Both the position numbers and the translations under genes were made by a program. The notes beneath the pieces were generated by a model. It was given only the letters and a program-made list of their open reading frames with translations, ran no database searches and was not told the DNA's origin. A DNA stretch of 64,000 bases from Moringa oleifera. Its lineage: Eukaryota; Streptophyta; Magnoliopsida; Brassicales; Moringaceae. Location of the stretch: contig JAJFZO010000889.1 of NCBI GenBank assembly GCA_021397835.1, positions 1,674,001 to 1,738,000 on the forward strand, written 5' to 3'. Positions 13,206-23,480 of the stretch are shown piece by piece; positions within the stretch are counted from its first letter, which is position 1; every line of letters begins with the position of its first letter.

Positions 13206-13885
13206 ATGGCTCGCATCCATGTGCTTTTCCTTTCTCTTTTTCTGGTTCTCTCCTTCGTCACCTTCACTCTTGCTGTAAGTTACCCTCTCAAAACCACGTC
13301 GCCCCTCCAGATCCCCATGTCTTTAAGCTTTATTTTTTGTTTAACTATTAAAATATAATTAATATTGTTTTTTGTTCTGTAATTAAAATTCAGGATCAGG
13401 ACTATAACGATGACGATGATGATAGTTGCGTGTACATGATATACGTTAAGACGGGGTCGGTGATTTTGGCGGGCACAAACTCCATCATCAGCTTGAGTTT
13501 GGCCAACGTGTACGGCGAGGCTGTGAGCATGATCAATTTAGAGAAGTGGGGCGGGCTAATGGGTCCCAACTACGACTATTTCGAGAGGAACAATTTGGAT
13601 GTCTTCGCCGGCCGGGGCAATTGTCTTGTCGCCCCTGCCTGCGCCATGAACCTCAGCTCCGACGGGTCGGGCCTTTTCACTGGTTGGTATTGTGACTACG
13701 TCCAGGTGACGTCAACTTGGCCCGACTCTTGGCTCTACTCTCCCTGTAATAAGCAGCAGTTCACTGTCGACCAGTGGCTGGACACTGGTAACCTCACAGT
13801 CACCAGGGATATTTGTTTCGCTAGCTCTGCTAGGGCTTCGGGTCGAGTCAAGCCTGGGGCGGGTGCTTTGTCCTATGTTGCATGA
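13206..13885 (+). CDS. PLAT-2: B-type PLAT/LH2-domain protein
   Basis: Exons 13,206-13,274 and 13,394-13,885 (intron 119 bp) give 186 aa. The signal peptide MARIHVLFLSLFLVLSF...TLA is followed in exon 2 by an acidic linker (DQDYNDDDDDS), which A-type proteins lack, and then the PLAT domain: CVYMIYVKTG, WGGLMGPNYDYF, LDVFAGRGNC, CAMNLSSDGSG, WYCDYV and a C-terminus ending GALSYVA, the B-type signature. All six shared Cys are present. An AATAAA polyadenylation signal follows near 13,927. It stands head to head with the orphan A-type promoter at 12,740-13,045. The role is inferred as a secreted or ER-lumen stress protein. Confidence 0.93.
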
Positions 13886-13939
13886 AAGATCTAAGCGCTA
13901 ATCCAAAGGAGGGTTTTAACCCCATAAATAAAGTACCGT

Positions 13940-15470
13940 AATAATCTCTACTTCCACTATTATAATAGATTGGTTAAAACCATATCCATATCCATATCCA
14001 CTATGCAGACATGGCCTAGCAGCCATATCCATGAAAGTTCTTGCTTACTTTTCATCAGCTCGTGTCAACTCCAAAAGTAAATATATCTTTCTCATTCTTA
14101 TTGGAACATGCTGTACTTACACAAAGAATCATGAAATGTCATTAAAATCTCATCACCGGAAATAATAAAATTGATTGGATCTTCGTAATTCCTCATGTAA
14201 ATAAAGTAATCACAATCGCTCTCCACTTGTCTTTTAGCTAGGTATTCCATATAAATTCCAGAGAATACAAAAATGAAAATGAAAAGGTGCAAGTCTTTCC
14301 ATACTATTGGTGTATATTTTCAAAGAAATCACATACTGTGATGAAAAGCCGTTCTTTGTTTTTTATTTTAGTGGAAAAACATTCGATATAGCTTTAATTT
14401 GTTGTTCATGAAGTAGAAATTAACTAGAGAAAAGAGAGAGAGGGAGATAATACTTAAAGTTTTTCAATGAAAAGAAAAATACCAGCTAGCTTTCTTGATG
14501 GATAAAATTGGGGCTGCTTGATAGGGAAGATGTAAATTTTGATCTTAAGCAGAGTGAGATTTGTTGATCACAAAGAAATTGTAAAAATTTTCTCGGATCA
14601 TATACAGCAAAATGGGAGAAGCGCTGTTTTCTTAAGGCCACCAAATTGAGAGGATTGTTTTTTATCCCCGACTCATGCATGGGATAAAAATAATGAAGGA
14701 TAATTTTATCCTATTAATTCCTAGGTGTAGCACCAAAGATAGAATTGGGATAATTTATCCTATGTTAATCCCATCCCACCTAACGAACAGACCCTTATTG
14801 TTGAAAAAATAGATGGAAATGGTATTAAATGTGTCTCACCTTCCCTTACAAAAACCCTACCAAAGCTAAGAAGAAAAGGCAAAGGCTAAGTGCAGTGGCT
14901 CACAGGTAAGAAATGGAAGGAAAATAAGGTCAAGATTAAGAAAGTAAAAGCATATATTAACTCCCTACAAAGCTTATCTGCGTTTGAAAAAAAATGAAAG
15001 AGATCGATCCTTTGGCTTATGAAAGTTCTCTTAGCTAGAATTAGAATATTTTCCATTGATACAGTCAAAACCTCTTCTGAAGTAGTGGGAGGAGAAGAAA
15101 ACATCCTGGATTTAATTAAGTGAATTACAATAAGACCATAGATTTTGCACCATTCGACATATTATGTTTCTAATACAAAAGAAAACTGTTTAATTAGTGA
15201 GTTTTTTTTTTGAGAAAAATAAATAAAATAGAAGAAAATAGATCTAATGATGAAAATGCTCCTTTTGTTAATTAATAATGCGAATTTTAATATCATTTGG
15301 AACTGAGGTTTCAATTTTAATTAAAATTAATAGATGAGGATTTGAGTAAATATTTTAAAATTTTAATGAATTTATAAAAAAGGAATACTTAAAAGTTTTA
15401 AATAATTTTTTTTATAATTTATAAAATCTGACATTAATTGGACAGGTATAATAGTAAAAGAAAATATTAT
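13940..15470. other. Intergenic between PLAT-2 and PLAT-3
   Basis: No gene recognised. The part from about 14,990 onward matches 20,570-21,000 (shared TGGTCCATTGATACAG-like and GAGGAGAAGAAA landmarks, then a shared AT-rich stretch), the same position relative to PLAT-5. It is therefore part of the duplicated unit. Confidence 0.55.
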
Positions 15471-15639
15471 TCAGTGTTTGGAGGTATGATCCACTTAATG
15501 TGTGGCAAATTTAAACCAAGACAAAGTCATCAGTTTTTTTGTACTGAAATGTTAATCATAAGAGTCTTTCTTGGTGAAATCCATATTTGTCTCACTTGGT
15601 TGTTGGTTTTATTTAATATAATCTTTGCAATAATTAATT

Positions 15640-15676
15640 GTCGTCTCCTAATTGGATTTCACGGGAAAGAGACAAC
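15640..15676 (-). other. Conserved 3' stem-loop element of PLAT-3
   Basis: On the minus strand TTGTCTC and GGAGACGACA can pair around GTGAAATCCAATT, about 135 nt past the PLAT-3 stop. Confidence 0.5.
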
Positions 15677-15807
15677 CAGAGGTCCCATAATTTTCCGGTA
15701 AACACCACAGATTACAACAACAGACCACATTACTGAACAAACAGATAGTAATACTGAGAGCAACCATTATTCCATTAGTTTATTAATGTCGTTGAAACTC
15801 TCCTTGC

Positions 15808-16500
15808 TTAGTGCTTAATCTTTCTGCTCAGCTTCAGAACAGAGGACACAACGTGAGACCCAAACTCGGTTCCATCGCGATGCGGCAGACAACTATTTCG
15901 GGTTACTGTCAAACCGGGCTCCAGCCACTGCTCGACTTTGAAAAACTTTTGATAACAAGGGAGGTACACCCCAGTCGATGTTACCTCGACGTAGTCACAG
16001 TACCAGTTAGGGTTGTCGCCCGATCCGTCGGAGGTGAGGTCAATGGCGCAGAAAGGAGGGGACAGACATTTGCCCCTGCCACTAAAAATGTCCAAATTAC
16101 TCATCTTGAAGTAGTTGTAGTTGGAGCCCATCAGCCCGCCCCATGTGAGGAGATTCTTGATGTCTACGACGTCATCATCTTCGTTATAGAGCCTCAAGCT
16201 GACGGTGGAGCCAGTGCCTGCATTTGCCTCCTTTCCGGTTTTCACATATATGGTGTACAAACAATCACCTTCTTCAGCCTGCAATGATATTATATTAGAA
16301 AACACCCAACATTAAGATCATACCTTTAAACCATAAAAACTTTAATCAATTGGAATCCATTAATCTGAAACCTTTTCTTTGTCATGGTGAATCTTCTAAT
16401 ATATATATGAAAGAGTAAAAAAGTAACTTACAGGAAAAGCGAAGGTTGCCAAGAAAAAGACCAAAAGAAGAGAAACAAGGGAAGCGTTAGTGGAAGCCAT
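15808..16500 (-). CDS. PLAT-3: A-type PLAT/LH2-domain protein
   Basis: Exon 1 16,500-16,432, exon 2 16,278-15,808 (intron 153 bp) give 179 aa. The signal peptide begins MASTNASLVSLLLVFF. Exon 2 begins AEEGDCLYTIYVKTG and has the full domain: TWGGLMGSNYNYF, LDIFSGRGKC, CAIDLTSDGSG (the Asn of the usual glycosylation sequon is replaced by Asp), WYCDYV, VEQWL, and a basic tail ending SRKIKH. A TATA box (16,549-16,556) and a G-box are upstream. It forms a divergent pair with PLAT-4, with the broken relic at 17.6 kb between them. Same inferred role as PLAT-1. Confidence 0.93.
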
Positions 16501-16548
16501 GAAGATCAAGAGTGTGAAGCCTGTCAGAGGCCAAGAGGTGGCAGCACC

Positions 16549-16586
16549 ATATATAACACGCAACACACTGGCAAATGATCCACGTG
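16549..16586 (-). promoter_or_regulatory. PLAT-3 promoter: TATA box and G-box
   Basis: ATATATAA at 16,549-16,556 is preceded (minus strand) by a palindromic CACGTG at 16,581-16,586. G-boxes of this kind bind bZIP/bHLH factors, including ABF/AREB factors of ABA signalling; use here is inferred. Confidence 0.6.
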
Positions 16587-17229
16587 CTCCCCTTTTTTGC
16601 ATTTCTTTGTTCGTTCAAAATTAAAGGTTTTATTTACATTCCTACGCCTGTGAAAAGGCCTGTTGTACCTTTCCTTGTGACAATAAGAAAACACCTAAAA
16701 GAAAATGAAATTTTAAAAAAGAGAAATATTAATTATTAACAGAGTTCATTTATCATTATATAAATGCATGTATTTATTTATAAAATAATGAATATTTTAA
16801 ACAACTAAATGTACAATTAATAATTATTAGGCTTTCTTAATAATAATAATAACTCAGTTTTTCATTTGACGGATTTGGAAAAAAAAAAAAACCACTGTAC
16901 CTTAAAGAAAACAACCATCACACCGAAATCATTATTTTACAAGAAAAATATGCTCCTCACTTTTCATGTGAAGACCACTTTTTTTTATAAAAAAAAAAAA
17001 AACTGCTGCCCGAGAACAGTACACCCATCACATCAAAGCAATTGCTTCACGAGGAAAAGATGGTCCACATCTCTTTACGTGGAACAGTAAATAGTGATTC
17101 AGTGGATCATTAAAGATATTTAAATGTGATAACATTATTTTTAAAAAATTTATATATTGTTTGTATTTTTTAATTTTTAATTAATTTAAAATTTTAATAA
17201 ATAACTTAATAAATATTATATTATCATAA

Positions 17230-17720
17230 AAATATTTTATCAAAAAATTACCCGAACTGTAAGTGAGGATACCCCCAAATAGCTCCATCCTCATTGGTCT
17301 GATCAACTCAAAGTGGGGCAAAACCAGGACGAAGTCATTAGTACTATTTCACAAGCTTATGCATGCAGAGGTGAGGGCCAAGCCCAAATGTTTTGTTTTT
17401 TACAGGTATTTTAACCGTAAGGGCCTTCATCAGTATCTTCTTCGTGAAATCCTTAGTTGTCCCGTTTGGTTGTTCAGATTAGTCCTGCATTGATTAAGTA
17501 AAATCTGCTCATATTTGAAAGAGACAAAAACAAACGACAAAAGTAAAGGTTCTCAAATCCGAAGGAGAAGACCCAAAGAAAAGTAAGAAGAAAGAGCGTT
17601 GATGGAGGGAGCCATGAAGATCCTGACAGTGAAGCCTGTCAAAGGCCAGGAAAAATACCCCCACTGCCATATTATAGCCAGTTAGAATTTAAAACGCTAC
17701 AAACTCCAATAAATGATCCG
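17230..17720 (-). pseudogene. Relic A-type PLAT gene without its domain exon
   Basis: On the minus strand the conserved 5' leader (GGCTTCAC...AGGATCTTC) and start codon (17,620) are intact and encode MAPSINAL, close to the PLAT-5 signal peptide. The frame then shifts and meets a stop within about 20 codons near AGAACC, where relatives have GGAACCTTC. Immediately beyond, exon 2 is absent and sequence matching the 3' flank of PLAT-3 and PLAT-5 follows (GTCTGATC, GTGGGGCAAAACCA, CGTGAAATCC). About 600 bp including the whole PLAT domain has therefore been deleted. Upstream sequence to about 18,000 still matches other A-type promoters. Confidence 0.8.
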
Positions 17721-18448
17721 CCCGCACTTCATTTTTTTCTAAATTGCAGAAAGAGACACACTAGAATAAGTAGTAATTTCCTTTCTTTTTGTTTTGAATC
17801 AAAGGTTTTATTTATATTTCAAACTGACATTCCCGTGTTTGTGTGAAAGCTGGTTGTATTTTTTTATATTAATAATAAAGTTAAAAATATTAATTACTTA
17901 CGGAATTCAGTAACCATTATATAAATACGTATGCTTATTTATAAAATAATGATATTCTAAACAACTAAATTTGTAAACAATTCAGTAACCATTTTACAGT
18001 ATTGCTTTTGTGGAAAAATGTAATCAAAACGGTATGAAAACCAATTGCAAAGCACAACTAAATGAAAACATCTGTGCAAAGTGTTGTTTCCATTTGTTCA
18101 ATTTTTGGGTATTAATTTCGATATTTTGAATGCATAAATGAGGAGCATGTATATGGAAATTATGTTTTATTTCATTCATTTTTTTCTACGTTATACTTTG
18201 AATTTTTATTTAAATATCTTGAATATTTTTATGAGTTTGAATATGAAAATTACTGGTTGACATTGACATTGACATTGAGTTTGATTTTATGAATTTATTG
18301 GATTCTAATTGTATCTTTTATGTGAGAATATTGAACTTATGTTTTAGTGTGATATCTTATAAATTTATTAATAGCTTCATGTAATAGATTACATTTTCGA
18401 GTAATATTTCAAAACTCCATGCAATTAATATTTACAAAGATATCAAAG

Positions 18449-18533
18449 CACGTGGTGAATTTGAGCACTCAGCACTCACGTGGCAATGGTGGACAGAGCA
18501 CTGGACTTCTGAATGTCTAATTGGCTATATATA
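18449..18533 (+). promoter_or_regulatory. PLAT-4 promoter: two ACGTGG boxes and CCAAT/TATA
   Basis: CACGTGG occurs at 18,449-18,455 and again at 18,477-18,483, then ATTGG at 18,520-18,524 and TATATATA at 18,526-18,533. The ACGTGG core is the ABA-responsive element type. The matching segments upstream of PLAT-6 and PLAT-9 have lost one or both boxes. Confidence 0.6.
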
Positions 18534-18567
18534 GCTCAGACAGGCGAGAAGTTTCACACTGCACTTC

Positions 18568-19151
18568 ATGGCTCGCATCAACGTTTTTCTCCTTTCACTT
18601 TTCCTGGTTCTCTCCCAGGTCACCTTCATTCTGGCGGTAAGTTACCCTCTCAAAACCATGCAACCCTTCCATGTCTTCTTTTTTTTAATTATTTTTTTAA
18701 TAATCTAATTTTTATTTGTTATTCTCTCAATAACAAATAGGATCACAGTGGTGACGATGATGACGATGAGACTTATTGTGTGTACATGATATACGTTAAG
18801 ACCGGGCTCATGCAAGTCTCCGGCACAGGCTTCGTCAGCTTGGAATTGACCAACCTGTACGACGAGACTGCGACGACCGACAATCTGAAGAAATGGGGCG
18901 GCCTAATGGGCCTCGATCACGAATATTTCCAGAGCGAGAATTACCCGCTGGTGGTAGTGCGAATACGTTCAGTGACGTCAACTGGGCCCAACTCGCCCTG
19001 TGTTAAGTTCCACGTGGGACAGTATCTTATACCCGGTATTGGGTCAATCGAAGGTAGCGGCACAATCACGAGGGATTATTGTCATCCTGGCGTTCTTGGG
19101 GATTCGAGTCGAGTTACGCCTGGGCCGCATGCTTTGTCCTGTGTTGCATGA
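18568..19151 (+). CDS. PLAT-4: B-type PLAT protein with an internal deletion
   Basis: Exons 18,568-18,636 and 18,741-19,151 (intron 104 bp) give 159 aa, about 30 fewer than PLAT-6, its closest relative. Signal peptide MARINVFLLSL...ILA, acidic linker DHSGDDDDDET, then CVYMIYVKTG, WGGLMG and HEYFQSEN. The segment holding LDIFTGRGNC, CAM and the WxxC strand is missing, and a ten-residue shifted-frame stretch (YPLVVVRIRS) joins directly to VTSTGPNSPC. Relative to PLAT-6, 83 nt were lost between two AATT copies, and a further single nt was lost shortly after, restoring the frame. Three of the six shared Cys are gone, so folding is doubtful. Promoter, leader, splice sites and stop are intact. It may be a decaying gene that still yields a product. 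Confidence 0.8.
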
Positions 19152-19304
19152 TACAACTGAGCACGAATCAAAAGTAGGGTTCTAACCCGTTAAATAAATT
19201 AACTAATGTAATGATCGTTGCTTCCATTGTTATAATGGGTTGGTTAAGGAGTATTATGGTCTTCTAATTATTATTCCCACAATTATAATAATAAGGACTC
19301 AAAA

Positions 19305-19340
19305 ATGTCTCTTATGTGAGATCCAATTAAGAGATGACAT
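19305..19340 (+). other. Conserved 3' stem-loop element of PLAT-4
   Basis: ATGTCTCTT pairs with AAGAGATGACAT around GTGAGATCCAATT, about 155 nt past the stop. It is the only B-type gene with a clear copy. Confidence 0.5.
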
Positions 19341-19829
19341 GTGGTCGTTGTTGTTTTAATGGTTACCAATTGGATATGCCCATGAAAATGAGAAATTTGG
19401 GTAAGATAAAAACATAAGGAATGTGTGAGCCAAATATAATTTTCGTTCACGAACAGGATTATATTAACTAATGTCAATGGATTGGACTAAAGTAAGTTCG
19501 ATTAATTTGTGTATTAATATTACTTAGTTCATGTGATCAATATCTTATTACAAAAATGTTTTCTAGAGTTTGAATAAGAATTTCAGCAATGTTGAATTGA
19601 ATTTATAATCTATATACATCATTTTCTTTTTAATTTTATAGTTAGTGTTTAATATATATGCTACGTATTTATATTATAATTTCATTTAATTTCAAAACTT
19701 AATATAAATTAGTTATCTTACTTTTTTATTTGGACTGCATCATATTTTGAAGGTAATTGTTCGCATTGACTAATCTCCACGTTCTAATGGAAATATATAA
19801 TTTTAAAAGTTAAAACATTTGTCCATTTG

Positions 19830-20300
19830 AGGAGTTCATGGCCCATGGTTCAGCCATATGAACACTAAAACCTTGGATAAGGAATTGGACCTTTTTTTTC
19901 CTATTTCAACTTCTAGTCTTTCAAATTTCCCTTCCAGCACAAAATCAGATTAGATATTTTATTGAGATGAAGTTGAATAAGTCAGTGAAATTAGTAGCGA
20001 GAAAGATCAAAAATGTTATTAAGATACAAAAACTTACCTCATGACGTGTTCACTTTTTTGGTCAAATCTGAAAGGGCAAAAACCTGCACAAATATCAATA
20101 GGAACAAAATTAAAGAAACCAACAAATTAATAATAATAATAATAATAATAATTTTGATGGTTAATTTTGATTGTTAACGGTAAGATATGTAATTTTAATA
20201 TCAATAGGAACAAAATTAAAGAAACCAACAAATTAATAATAATAATAATAATAATAATGGTTAATTTTGATTGTTAACGGTATAAGATATGTAATTTTAA
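19830..20300. repeat. Copy of the post-B-gene non-coding block
   Basis: Matches parts of 4,540-5,620 and 28,340-30,090 (CATGGTTCAGCCA, CACAAAATCAGA, GAGATGAAGTTGAATAAG). The middle part is missing here. Confidence 0.65.
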
Positions 20301-20302
20301 TG
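20091..20302. repeat. Near-perfect 106-bp tandem duplication with (AAT)n core
   Basis: Two adjacent copies begin AATATCAATAGGAACAAAAT at 20,091 and 20,197. Each contains an (AAT)n tract; they differ mainly in tract length, a short TTTTGAT loss and a TA insertion. The near-identity marks a recent event. Confidence 0.9.
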
Positions 20303-20569
20303 TGATTTAGCAGTTGTTTACATTCATAGAATAATTCAATAAGTTAATTACCTTGGTAACAGACATGCGACGAATTAAACAAATAAATACTTCATTTTTA
20401 ACTTTATAATATTTTCGTAGACCAAACTGAATAGATTTTTTTCACGAGCATCACTTGTCTTGATTATTTGTTATAAACGTACCTCTCTCTCTCTGAGCAA
20501 AAATTTTTAAAGAACACAATAACAACAAGTTCTTATTATTAAAACCCACAACCCCAAGATGAAAAACTT

Positions 20570-21480
20570 TTGGACAAAGAAATTTTGCAGCTCTCTTATG
20601 AAAGGTCTCTTAGAATTGGTCCATTGATACAGTAGAAACCTCCATTGAAGTAGCAAGAGGAGAAGAAAGCATCTTGGATTTGAGTGAATTAATTACCATG
20701 ATAAGACCTATAGATTAGCATGATTCCACAATTTTCTTTTGGGGTTAGAAGAAAAAGAACCCTAAGTCAGTTTTCTAATGCAAAAGTAAAACTGTTTAAT
20801 CAGTTATTTTTTAAATAAAATAAAATAAAAATAAGAGGAAATAGATCTAATGACTTTAGTTAATGTTAATTTTAACATCATTTGGAATTAAGGCTTCAAT
20901 TTAAATAAAATTAATTGATAAGGATTTAATTAAAATTTTAAAAAATACTTGAAGTTTCAATTTTTTTAAGTTAGAATAAAAGTATATTAATATTTACGAT
21001 CAAAGTTTATGGTAATAAAATGATAAATTTTGATTTATCAATTTAATCAAAAATTAAAACTTAACTCAAATGGTTATGAAAAATTAAGAATTTTTTTTGT
21101 TGTTATTGAAATGTCTCAAAAATGATTCATATAAATTATTCACTTTGTTTTGGATCTATTTTTAATTTTAAATAATTTTTATATAAGATATATTTTTGTG
21201 AATTTTTTTAAATTTTTGTAGTGTAACTTTAAAAAAATTATATTTTTAGTATTTAAAAATTTTTAAATTTTTTATGATAACTAAGTCGAATATGTTTTAC
21301 GTATCTAAAAAAATTTAAATCAAAATTCATTATGTAAGATTTTTAATTTAAATATTTTAATTTCTTAATTTATTTATATTTTTAAATATAAAAATTTAAT
21401 TAATAATATAAAAATATATCAAAATTTTATGAAAATTTTACCCTATATTTATAAAATCTGACATTGGATAGGTAAAATAG
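20570..21480. repeat. Duplicated A-gene 3' flank plus AT-rich dispersed repeat
   Basis: 20,570-21,000 matches 14,990-15,400, the equivalent flank of PLAT-3. 20,990-21,450 is one copy of the AT-rich dispersed family also seen at 26.65, 28.43 and 33.54 kb. Confidence 0.55.
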
Positions 21481-21652
21481 TAAAAGAAAATAATTCAGTG
21501 TTTGTTGGTCTGATCCACATACTATGTGGCAAAACCAAGAGAAAGTCATCAGTTTTTGAACTGAAATTTTAATCACAAGTCTTTCTTGCCTAAATACATA
21601 TTTGTCTCACTTGGCCGTTGGCTTTTATTTAACATAATCTTACAACAATTAG

Positions 21653-21691
21653 GTGTCGTCTCCTGATTGGATTTCACCGTAAAGAGACAAC
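21653..21691 (-). other. Conserved 3' stem-loop element of PLAT-5
   Basis: On the minus strand GTTGTCTCT can pair with GGAGACGACAC around GTGAAATCCAATC, about 145 nt past the stop. Confidence 0.5.
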
Positions 21692-21833
21692 TAGAGCTCC
21701 CATTATTTTCCGGTGAGCACCACACGTTGCAACACAAAACGACCTTTACCAAAAGAACACATAAGTAGTATTGGAGCAAGCGGATTGCTACATTATTTTA
21801 ATAGTCTAGTTGGGACTCCCCCATGCTTAGGGC

Positions 21834-22548
21834 TTAAGTCTCTTTGCTCGCAACAGAGGACAAGACATTAGAGCTAAACTCGAGTCCAGCACGACTCTTC
21901 GGACAATTGTTTCGAATCACTGTGAGCCCATTCGATGTCAAACTGGGCTGGAGCCACTGCTCTACTTTGAACGAATGTTGAGTACAACAGAGGAAGGCCC
22001 CCGTGGCTGTTACCTGGACGTGGTCGCAGTACCAGTTAGGGTCGGAGCCCGATCCGTCGGAGGTGAGGTTCATGGCGCAGACGGCGGGAGGGGACAGACA
22101 TTTGCCCCTTCCACTGAAGATGTCCAAATTACCTTTTTGGAAGTAGGTGTAGTTTGAGCCCATCAACCCGCCCCATTGGACGAGATTGTCGATGTCCACA
22201 ACGTCCTGATCTTCGTTAGAGAGCCTCAAGCTGATATTGGAGTCCGTGCTTGCATTCGCCTCGTTTCCCGTTTTAACATATATGGTGTACAAGCAATCAC
22301 CCTGTTCAGCCTACGTTCATGCAATTATAAAACACCCAACAAAATCATAAATATTATAATTTTTAAACCAAATAATAATTTTAAACTATAAAACCTATTC
22401 CATTGGAGTCCATTGATTTGATTTTTTTTTTCCTCAAGTGAAATCATGTAACACATGAAAGAGTCATAACGTAACTTACAGCAAAAGTGAAGGTTCCCAA
22501 GGAAAAGGCCAAAAGAAGAGTGAAAAGGGGAGCGTTGATGGAAGCCAT
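21834..22548 (-). CDS. PLAT-5: A-type PLAT/LH2-domain protein
   Basis: Exon 1 22,548-22,480, exon 2 22,310-21,834 (intron 169 bp, ending GTAG) give 181 aa. Signal peptide MASINAPLFTLLLAFSLG...FA, then AEQGDCLYTIYVKTGNEANAS, VQWGGLMGSNYTYF and LDIFSGRGKC. One extra residue precedes CAM (SPPAVCAM) compared with relatives, followed by NLTSDGSG, WYCDHV and a double Cys (LCCTQHS) where relatives have one. The unpaired extra Cys is unusual for a secreted domain. The gene faces PLAT-6 about 4.6 kb away across repeat-rich DNA, the equivalent of the PLAT-3/PLAT-4 arrangement. Confidence 0.93.
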
Positions 22549-22597
22549 GAAGATCCTGAGTGTGAAGCTGCCAAAAGCCAAGAAATGCCCACACTAG

Positions 22598-22615
22598 CTA
22601 TATATAGCCAATTGG
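22598..22615 (-). promoter_or_regulatory. Core promoter of PLAT-5
   Basis: CTATATATAG at 22,597-22,606 directly beside the palindrome CCAATTGG at 22,608-22,615, so a CCAAT box reads on either strand. On the minus strand the order is ATTGG then TATA, as in B-type genes. Confidence 0.75.
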
Positions 22616-22719
22616 ACATTACAATGCAACACTCTCTAATAAGTTATGGGGTTGTTCTTTTATTTTTGTTGAATTATACAAAAAGACTCTAGAATAAGAA
22701 TTAATTTAATTTATTTTTG

Positions 22720-23110
22720 TTTTGAATTAAAGAGTTTATTTATATTCCAAGCGACTCCTATGTTGGTGTAAGGGCTGGTTGTATTTTCCTTGTAAAAATA
22801 AGAAAGCTAAAAAATTGAAAATTAAAAAGAGAATATTAATTATTAACAGAATTCAATAACCATTATGCTAATATATATGGTTATTTATAAAATGACAAAT
22901 ATTTTAAACAACTGAATTCTTAAATTAATAATTATTAGGTTGTACGGCTTTTTTGAGATTTTTTTTTTAAAAAGGACTACTCTGCCTAAACAGTAGTATA
23001 ACATCACGACAAAGCCATTACTTTGACATAAAAAAAGATGTTTCGTACGTCTTTGCTTGGAGAATAGATGCTTTGTGCTGTCCTGACATGCATGTATCAC
23101 GACAAGTAGA
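22720..23110 (-). promoter_or_regulatory. Duplicated A-type distal promoter of PLAT-5
   Basis: Contains, in the same order as upstream of PLAT-3, PLAT-8 and the 17.6 kb relic, AATATTAATTATTAACAG, a TATTTATAAAATRA stretch, a GGACTACT landmark and the ACATGCATGT end of the module. Confidence 0.5.
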
Positions 23111-23339
23111 TAAAAAAATATAAAAAAAGAAGAGAATCTTGCTCTGAGAAGACAACTGTTGTGGATAAAAAGAGTTGCCGTGATTCTTGCTTTTGCACTC
23201 AATCATTTTAAGTTGATGGCCCCCGACCTCTGGTTTCCACCTGATTTCAGCTTTACTTTTCTTGTTCGTACATCCACCTGTTTCAGAATAAATAATACCA
23301 ACAAACCCAATGAGAACTGTCTGGTATAACGAACAACAC

Positions 23340-23480
23340 ACCGACAAAGGCTCTTGTCTTTAAAATTTCAATGCAAAAACATTTGGCCTTTCAACTTTGA
23401 ACCTTTTTCTTGGGAGATACCAATAAGGTTTTGCCACACATTACCCAAGCCAATCCACAAATCACTTCTTCTTTTATTAT
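23340..23480 (+). other. Isolated A-type 3' flank, no gene attached
   Basis: AAAATTTCAATGCAAAAACATTTGG matches the 3' flank of PLAT-1 near 11,460-11,490 in the same orientation. No A-type coding sequence precedes it; the PLAT-5 promoter lies there instead. It points to a lost plus-strand A gene or a rearranged fragment. Confidence 0.4.

Noticed and set aside
15811..16287. 158-codon plus-strand frame opposite PLAT-3
   Set aside because: It is antisense to the PLAT-3 domain exon, has no homology and arises from the codon usage of the real gene.
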